Shown in pieces: positions 8,103-12,577 of a DNA stretch of 12,577 nucleotides; the first letter of the stretch is position 1, and the number at the start of each line of letters is the position of its first letter. The DNA comes from DASZMJ01 sp035551935 (GTDB lineage Bacteria > Planctomycetota > Planctomycetia > Isosphaerales > Isosphaeraceae): positions 1-12,577 of the forward strand of contig DASZMJ010000098.1 of NCBI GenBank assembly GCA_035551935.1, read 5' to 3'. A program made the translations under genes and the position numbers. The notes beneath the pieces are model-generated. The model was not told the DNA's origin. It saw nothing but the letters and a program-made list of their open reading frames with translations, and searched no databases.

Positions 8103-8382
8103 GAGCGACGCCCCGTTCCGCCGGATCGAGGGATGATGACCATGGTAGGTGCCGGTTTTCCGGCGATCAAGCGCGCGGTCGAGCGGCCCGGCTCCGTTCT
8201 TCTGGAATAGAGGGGTTGGCCCCGGCCGATGCCGCTGGGGGGTGGCGTCGTAGGGCCGAGGTCCGTCGCCGGGGCCGACCCTCTCTACCACTCCGAGAAA
8301 AGCGAGTCGCCCCCGGGGGTTGCCTCGATCGCGTGAGAAACCGCAAGCGCGTCGATGAGCGCATTCTTTCTCCCTCTCCCCC

Positions 8383-8465
8383 GTAGCAGGCACGCTCCGT
8401 GTGCCGTCTGCCAGGACCCGACAACATTGTGTTCGGGCGGACGGCACGCGGAGCGTGCCTGCTAC
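8383..8465. repeat. REPIN-like double palindrome 3
   Basis: Inverted repeat of 26-nt arms, 8383-8408 and 8440-8465, with one mismatch and a 31-nt spacer. Each arm contains a mini-hairpin: GGCACGC-TCC-GTGTGCC on the left (one G-U pair) and GGCACGC-GGA-GCGTGCC on the right (perfect). The single arm mismatch is exactly the base that makes the G-U pair, so both foldings survive it. The right boundary CTACGAAG is shared with palindrome 1 (CCTACGAAG at 2359-2367), suggesting a related insertion or boundary sequence. Confidence 0.83.
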
Positions 8466-8666
8466 GAAGCCGGGAGAGGGGGGAAGGACTCGAAGCCGGG
8501 GGCGTTGCGAAACAGCGGCCACGATCGCCCTTGCCGCGGACGGCGGGATCGGTTATGAGGTAGGGCCCCGCCGTCGGTCGCGGGCCGCGCCGACCACCGG
8601 CGCGGCGGCCGGCCCGCTCGAACAGCATACGGCAACGCGACGACCGACCACGCACGCTTTCGGAGC

Positions 8667-8673
8667 AAGGAGG
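8667..8673 (+). promoter_or_regulatory. Strong ribosome binding site before a GTG start
   Basis: AAGGAGG lies 5 nt before GTG at 8679. It is the best Shine-Dalgarno match in the window and fixes the methyltransferase start. Confidence 0.8.
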
Positions 8674-8678
8674 CCCCG

Positions 8679-9404
8679 GTGAGCTACGACAAGGACCAGG
8701 CGACCCGCGAGTTCGTGCGCTGGAGCGAGAACTACGACCGCTGCATCCTCCAGTGGCTCCTGTTCGGGCCGTCGCACCGCGCCATGATCCGACGCATCCG
8801 GGCCGATGTCGGCGACCGGCCGGCGCGGATCCTCGACGTCGGCTGCGGCACCGGCGTCTTCGCCGGCCGGCTCCGCGCGGCGTTACCCAGGGCTCGCATC
8901 TGGGGTATCGACCTCGTCCGCGCGATGCTCTCCAGCGGCTGCGACCGCTGGCGGCACCACGCCGGGATGGTCCTGCCCGTGCAGGGGGACAGCGAACGCC
9001 TGCCGTTCGCCGCGAACACGTTTGATATGATCACCTGTGCGAATAGTTTCCATCACTACCCGCACCAGGACCGCGCCGTCGCCGAGATGCGGCGGGTCTT
9101 GCGGCCGGGGGGGCGCCTGATCCTGGTCGACGGCTACCGCGACGCCCCCTGGGGGTGGTTGATCTACGACGTCTGCGTCGCGGCGGTCGAGGGGGACGTG
9201 CACCACGCCTCGTCGCGACGAGTCCGCGAGCTGATGGCCTCGGCCGGCTTCGGGGCGGTGGCCCAGAAGGTCCATCGCGGCCCGGCGCCGTTCCTCTTGA
9301 CCGAGGCGATCGCGCCGCCGGCCGCGCCGATCCCCGCCCCGCACTTCGACATCCCCGCCTCCCGGCGGCACCGCGAGGCCCGCGCGGCCGAGGTCCACGC
9401 CTGA
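8679..9404 (+). CDS. Class I SAM-dependent methyltransferase (Methyltransf_11 type)
   Basis: A 241-residue protein with a Rossmann methyltransferase core. Motif I is ILDVGCGTGVFAG (51-63), which binds S-adenosylmethionine; the acidic end of strand 2 is GIDLV (Asp78); QGDSERLPF (102-110) is the adenine-contact region; DMITCANSFHH (116-126) is the motif IV region; and LRPGGRLILVDG (141-152) is the classic post-motif signature. This places it among UbiE-like small-molecule methyltransferases. The substrate cannot be told, and the Pro/Arg-rich tail after about residue 205 is not conserved in a way I recognise. The GTG start is fixed by a strong AAGGAGG. It is soluble, without a signal peptide. 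Its stop lies only 7 nt from the stop of the convergent kinase gene, so transcripts from the two genes probably overlap. Confidence 0.9.
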   Translation: MSYDKDQATREFVRWSENYDRCILQWLLFGPSHRAMIRRIRADVGDRPARILDVGCGTGVFAGRLRAALPRARIWGIDLVRAMLSSGCDRWRHHAGMVLPVQGDSERLPFAANTFDMITCANSFHHYPHQDRAVAEMRRVLRPGGRLILVDGYRDAPWGWLIYDVCVAAVEGDVHHASSRRVRELMASAGFGAVAQKVHRGPAPFLLTEAIAPPAAPIPAPHFDIPASRRHREARAAEVHA

Positions 9405-9411
9405 GCGGGAT

Positions 9412-11304
9412 TCACCGCGCGGGCTGGAACGGCATGGCCGGGAAGACGAGGTCCCTGCGCTCGAGCCGCCACTTCGCCGCGAGGTCGGGCCGGCCGTGGG
9501 ACTCCTCCAGGGCGATGAGCCGGTCGAGCGCCGCGCGGTAGCGAGGGAGCGAGGCGTGGATCGCCGCGAGCTCGGCCCCCTCGCAACGGGCGTCGTCGCG
9601 GGCCCGGAGGGCCTCCCGGTGCTCCCGTCGCTCGTCCTCGATGGCGGCCCTGAGCTGGGCGTTCAACTCCTCGAGCCGCCGTTGCCCGGCCCTGAGCTCG
9701 CCGTGGGCGCCCTTGAGGCGGAGGTGCTCGAAGGCCACCTTGCGGTGCTCGTCCTCGAGCGACCGGTGGTGTCGCACCTGGAGCGTGAGCTGGATGACCA
9801 GGGCGAAGGCCGTCACGATCAGGGCCGCCGCCGCGGCGGTCACGGCGGTGCGGTGGCGCCCGACCCAGCGTCGGACGCGGTCATGCCAGGGCTCGCGCCA
9901 GGCGGAGACCGGCGCGTCGGCCAGCCAGTGCTCGATGTCGCGGGCGAGGTCGCGGGGCGAGGCGTAGCGGGCCTCGGGGTCGCGGGCCATCGCCTTGAGG
10001 CAGATCGCCTCCAGCGGCGCCGGCACGCCGGGGTTGACGCGGCGTGGCGGGGTGATGTCGCCCCGGCGGACCTGCTGCAAGACCTGCGCGACCGACGCGT
10101 CCTCGAACGGGGCGCGGCCGGTCAGGAGGTGGTAGAAGGTGGCCCCGAGGCTGTAGACGTCGGTCGGCGGGCCGAGCCGCTCGAGGTCGCCGCAGGCCTG
10201 CTCCGGGCTCATGTATTGCGGCGTGCCGACCGCCGTGCCGGCGACCGTCGCCGACGAATTCCCCGAGACCGTCGGGTGCAGGGCCTCCTGCGGAGCCTTC
10301 GGTTCGGGCACGACCCGGTCCGCGAACGCCCGGCCGGTCGGCTTGGCCAGGCCCCAGTCGACCACCAGGGTCTCGCCGAACGGGCCGAGCATGATGTTGC
10401 CCGGCTTGAGGTCGCGGTGCAAGACGCCGCGCGAGTGAGCATAGGCGATCGTGTCGCAGACGGCGACGAACCGCCGGAGCAAGCCTTGCAGCTCGACCGC
10501 CCTGCGCCTCGGGTCCTGGGCCGCGCCCCCCGGCGCGTGGAACCGCTCGACGGCCTCCTGGAGGCTGTCGCCGCGGATGAACCGCATCGCGTAATACGGC
10601 CGGCCGTCGGGGTAGTGGCCCAGGCCGTAGACCGGCACGATCCCGGGATGCTCGAGGCTGCCGGTGACCTCGGCCTCGAGCAGGAACCGGGCGCGACTCT
10701 CGGCGTTGTCGGCGTGGCGGTCCTGGATCTCCTTGAGCGCGACCTCGCGGCCGAGCTCGCCGTCGTGCGCGACGAAGACCTCGCCCAGGCCCCCCCGCGC
10801 ATGCGGCCGGAGGATGCGGAACCGCGGGCCCGAGGGCAACGGGCAATACGGGAGGCCCACCGCCTCCCCGTTCGTCGGCGTCCGGGTGTCCGACGGATCA
10901 CCGCCGCCGACCGTGCCGAAGCGGGTGGCGGCCGGGTCGTCGACCAGGGTCGCCGCGGCGGCGGCGACGGGGCAAATTGGGTGGTCCAGGCTGTCGAGGC
11001 CGGCCTGGAGGTCGGCGTCGGCGATTCGCGCCAGGTCGTCGCGGAGGGTGACGAGCGAGTTCAGGGCCGAGAGGCCCGGCCCGGCCGCCGCGCCGTCGCT
11101 GCCGAGGAGCTTGCCGGCCAACGCCTCGAGTAGTTCGCGCGCCTCGGTCCCCAGGGCGCCACGGGCCACCAGGACCTCGCCCAGCGGCCGCGACTTGTCG
11201 GCGACCCAAACGTTCAGCGCCGCCAGCAGCGCCTCGCGGCCGACGAAGCCGTTCTGGACCGCGAGCAGACCCATCAACAAATGTCGATCGACGACCGTGC
11301 CCAT
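9412..11304 (-). CDS. Transmembrane Ser/Thr protein kinase (Hanks type), planctomycete class
   Basis: A 630-residue kinase. Residues 1-65 form a conserved N-terminal module (DRHLLMGLLAVQNGFV, LGEVLVARGAL) that I know from planctomycete kinases. The kinase domain runs from about 163 to 460: Gly-rich loop ARGGLGEVFVA (169-179), Lys191 (VALKEI), HRDLKPGN (296-303) with catalytic Asp298, DWGLAK (316-321) in place of DFG, GTPQYMSPEQA (360-370) in the activation segment, and DVYSLG (382-387). All catalytic residues are present. A membrane helix follows at about 487-507, then a charged coiled coil (511-585) that should lie outside the cytoplasm, where related kinases often carry TPR or WD40 repeats. 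ATG at 11304 is chosen because CGGAG lies just upstream and the conserved module starts there. It likely senses or scaffolds through the coiled coil; targets are unknown. Confidence 0.92.
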   Translation of the reverse strand: MGTVVDRHLLMGLLAVQNGFVGREALLAALNVWVADKSRPLGEVLVARGALGTEARELLEALAGKLLGSDGAAAGPGLSALNSLVTLRDDLARIADADLQAGLDSLDHPICPVAAAAATLVDDPAATRFGTVGGGDPSDTRTPTNGEAVGLPYCPLPSGPRFRILRPHARGGLGEVFVAHDGELGREVALKEIQDRHADNAESRARFLLEAEVTGSLEHPGIVPVYGLGHYPDGRPYYAMRFIRGDSLQEAVERFHAPGGAAQDPRRRAVELQGLLRRFVAVCDTIAYAHSRGVLHRDLKPGNIMLGPFGETLVVDWGLAKPTGRAFADRVVPEPKAPQEALHPTVSGNSSATVAGTAVGTPQYMSPEQACGDLERLGPPTDVYSLGATFYHLLTGRAPFEDASVAQVLQQVRRGDITPPRRVNPGVPAPLEAICLKAMARDPEARYASPRDLARDIEHWLADAPVSAWREPWHDRVRRWVGRHRTAVTAAAAALIVTAFALVIQLTLQVRHHRSLEDEHRKVAFEHLRLKGAHGELRAGQRRLEELNAQLRAAIEDERREHREALRARDDARCEGAELAAIHASLPRYRAALDRLIALEESHGRPDLAAKWRLERRDLVFPAMPFQPAR

Positions 11305-11430
11305 GGCCCGGCTCCGGGGGGGAACTCGCCGAGGCCTACTACCGCTCCGCGCGACCAAGGGAGCTGGCATCGTAGCCAAGCGATCATAACCGACCCGGGC
11401 CCGACGCGCCGACCCTGATCTCTCGGAGAA

Positions 11431-11475
11431 TGCCGGTCCGGAGTCGCGTTGACTCAACGCGACTCCGGACCGGCA
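11431..11475. terminator. 22-bp-arm perfect palindrome, probable terminator of the beta-helix gene
   Basis: Arms 11431-11452 and 11454-11475 are exact reverse complements around a single C, giving a stem of about 21 bp with a tight 3-nt loop. It starts 22 nt beyond the stop codon of the minus-strand beta-helix gene and lies 127 nt upstream of the kinase start codon, separating the two transcription units. No clear U-tract follows in either direction, so rho-independent termination is not assured; it could also be an operator or mRNA-stabilising stem. Confidence 0.6.
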
Positions 11476-11497
11476 TCGATGCCGTCGCGCTTCGGCC

Positions 11498-12502
11498 TCA
11501 GCGCGGGCCGGGGCCGAGGACCGTCGGGATGTAGCCGATCTGCGCGAGCGTCGGATCGGCGAAGCTGAGCAGGATCGTCACCCCCTGCCCCGGGTCGAGG
11601 GTCGCGCCGGCGGCCGTCACGTCGATGTACGGCAGGCCCGCCGTCGGCGAGGCCGCCGTGGTCGTCCCGGTGGCGTTGGTCAACGTGATCCCGGCCGCCA
11701 GCCCGTCGAGGGCCAGCGAGAGCGGCCCGGCCAGCGGCACGCTGCCGACGTTGGTCACCGTGATCGGCTGGACGAACAGGTGCCGGGCGCGGTCGTATCG
11801 GAAGCCCTGCTGCTGGAGCGCCACGGCGGGCTCGGCGATGTCGCTGGGGCCGCCATCGGCGGTGTTGCCGGTGACCGAGGCGTTGACGATCACGAGGAAC
11901 GGGCCGCTCGCGCTCGACGTCGCGATGCCGCCGCCGCTGCCGCCCGTCCATCCCCCCAATTGGCCTGGCGCCCCCATGGCGCCAAGGTTGCCCTGCTGGT
12001 CCCCCGTAGAGCCCGGAGAGCCCGGCCCGCCGGGGTTTCCTGGGAAGCCGGGGCCGCCGCCGACGGCGCTATTGCCGGTGATCGAGCCGCCCTGGATCAG
12101 CGCGGCGCCCAGGATGCCACCGCCGCTCGCCCCTCCCCCGGACCCGCCGTTGCCGCCGTTGCCGCCGCCGCCGCTGTCGAGCATGAACACCAAGGAATCA
12201 GGCCACGAGTACGGGCGGCTGAGGCCCCAGCCGCCGGACCCGCCGTTGCCGCCCTGGCCGCCGGAGCCGCCGATCGCCGCGTTGTCGCTCAGCGTGCAGG
12301 ACAGGACACGACCCGGCGATGCTATCGCACCTCCGGAACCCGTGCCACCGGCGCCGCCGTCGCTGCCGGGGCCCCCATTGGTCGCGGCATGAAAGCGTTC
12401 GCTGGTGACACCGGCGTAGTCGATGTAAGCATCACTACCCAGCCCTGTAAAGGTGGCTACTGATCTTGATAAGCTGTCGCCCCGTAGGGACATACTGCAC
12501 AC
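11498..12502 (-). CDS. Gly-rich Pmp-like beta-helix surface protein with collagen-like tract, 5'-truncated
   Basis: The open frame is 334 residues from a GTG at 12502, but its first 20 to 25 residues probably come from the adjoining IS, so the native gene has lost its N-terminus. There is no signal peptide, unlike expected for a surface protein. Three rungs resemble Pmp/beta-helix repeats, each a GG[AG]I followed by a T/S-x-N-x-A-x-GG strand: GGAI at 57-60 with LSDNAAIGG, GGGI at 127-130 with ITGNSAVGGG, and GGGI at 190-193 with VTGNTADGG. Gly-rich linkers separate them. Residues 149-185 form a Gly-X-Y collagen-like tract. Residues about 243-330 are an Ig-like or CARDB/DUF11-like domain (ITVTNVGSVPLAGPLSLALDG). 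The role is inferred as cell-surface or secreted adhesion or scaffolding. The gene is probably not expressed normally now. Stop TGA at 11500-11498 is followed by a strong palindrome. Confidence 0.7.
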   Translation of the reverse strand: MCSMSLRGDSLSRSVATFTGLGSDAYIDYAGVTSERFHAATNGGPGSDGGAGGTGSGGAIASPGRVLSCTLSDNAAIGGSGGQGGNGGSGGWGLSRPYSWPDSLVFMLDSGGGGNGGNGGSGGGASGGGILGAALIQGGSITGNSAVGGGPGFPGNPGGPGSPGSTGDQQGNLGAMGAPGQLGGWTGGSGGGIATSSASGPFLVIVNASVTGNTADGGPSDIAEPAVALQQQGFRYDRARHLFVQPITVTNVGSVPLAGPLSLALDGLAAGITLTNATGTTTAASPTAGLPYIDVTAAGATLDPGQGVTILLSFADPTLAQIGYIPTVLGPGPR

Positions 12503-12577
12503 CCACGGAGGCCGCGGCCATGATCCTGAGTGAAGTCTTCGAGCGGTTCGCCGAGGAATCCCCGGTCACCGTCATGG
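12443..12577 (+). mobile_element. Left end of an IS4-type insertion sequence (partial)
   Basis: The right edge of the window holds the start of a transposase gene preceded by about 75 nt of non-coding DNA that interrupts the N-terminal part of the beta-helix gene. The exact left terminus is not resolved: somewhere between about 12430 and 12480 the Gly-rich coding sequence ends and IS sequence begins. Terminal inverted repeats and target duplication cannot be checked because the other end is outside the window. Confidence 0.5.
12520..12577 (+). CDS. IS4 family transposase, N-terminal fragment
   Basis: Nineteen codons are visible, beginning MILSEVFERFAEESPVTVM, and the frame runs off the window. 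This opening, with an EVFxRFxxxSPVxVM pattern, matches the N-terminus I know from IS4-family transposases common in planctomycetes and myxobacteria. CGGAG at 12506-12510 gives a ribosome site 9 nt before the ATG. The DDE catalytic residues lie outside the window, so activity cannot be judged. Confidence 0.65.
   Translation, partial: MILSEVFERFAEESPVTVM

Larger units (their letters stand above)
8103..8678. other. 576-nt gene-free stretch between divergent genes
   Basis: This gap should carry the promoters of the minus-strand cysteine desulfurase and the plus-strand methyltransferase, but I see no convincing -35/-10 pair. It contains palindrome 3 (8383-8465), a short hairpin GCCGG-TTTT-CCGGC at 8151-8164, and a G+C-rich hairpin at 8585-8605 (8-bp stem, 5-nt loop) about 75 nt before the methyltransferase start. 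Open frames here look like chance products of high GC and of the repeat. Confidence 0.6.

Noticed and set aside
2298..8465. CRISPR array formed by the three repeats
   Set aside because: They are far apart, differ in sequence, and have genes between them rather than regular spacers; no cas gene is present.
8103..8522. An N-terminal extension of the cysteine desulfurase to an ATG at 8522
   Set aside because: It would add 140 residues with no family match, translated straight through palindrome 3 (giving peptides such as AGTLRVPSA). The family N-terminus begins at about residue 6 of the GTG-started protein.
9496..11133. Plus-strand open frame of 545 codons opposite the kinase
   Set aside because: Shadow frame; the minus strand carries an intact set of kinase catalytic motifs.
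11383..11388. TATGAT on the minus strand as a -10 box for the kinase
   Set aside because: No matching -35 at the proper distance; planctomycete promoters are not predictable enough to call it.
11305..11457. A longer start for the Ser/Thr kinase at 11457
   Set aside because: The extra 51 residues read half of the 11431-11475 palindrome and low-complexity Arg/Pro sequence. The ATG at 11304 has a ribosome site and begins the conserved module.

Overview
The window looks like chromosomal DNA from a planctomycete, most likely family Isosphaeraceae. This is inferred from very high GC with strong third-position G/C bias, a planctomycete-style Ser/Thr kinase with a conserved N-terminal module and a DWG in place of DFG, a secreted esterase/SMP-30 fusion, a membrane glycosyltransferase with the SNLDWGQDL signature, a Gly-rich beta-helix surface protein and many intergenic palindromes. 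No rRNA, tRNA or CRISPR array was seen.

Layout. Positions 12-6797 hold five plus-strand genes: a PhzF-family enzyme, a WD40-like propeller protein 6 nt behind it, a GT39-type integral membrane glycosyltransferase, a stand-alone CheY-like receiver, and a secreted protein joining an alpha/beta-hydrolase esterase to an SMP-30/gluconolactonase propeller. A convergent IscS-type cysteine desulfurase follows on the minus strand (6933-8102). After a 576-nt gene-free stretch comes a plus-strand SAM methyltransferase (8679-9404). It runs head-on, with a 7-nt gap, into a minus-strand transmembrane Ser/Thr kinase (9412-11304). Upstream of the kinase gene is a minus-strand Gly-rich, collagen-like, Pmp-like beta-helix protein (11498 to about 12450) that has lost its N-terminus. 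The right edge is the start of a plus-strand IS4-type transposase whose insertion probably caused that truncation.

The genes do not form one pathway. The most striking structure is non-coding. Three large hairpins lie at gene borders (2298-2363, 6847-6910, 8383-8465), and each arm is itself a small palindrome, so the DNA or RNA can fold as one long stem or as two short hairpins, a REPIN/BIME-like design. A fourth, different hairpin (3837-3909) lies in frame inside the glycosyltransferase gene. A fifth, near-perfect 22-bp-arm palindrome (11431-11475) follows the beta-helix gene and is a likely terminator. Function assignments are mostly firm at family level; substrates and physiological roles are not determinable from the sequence.
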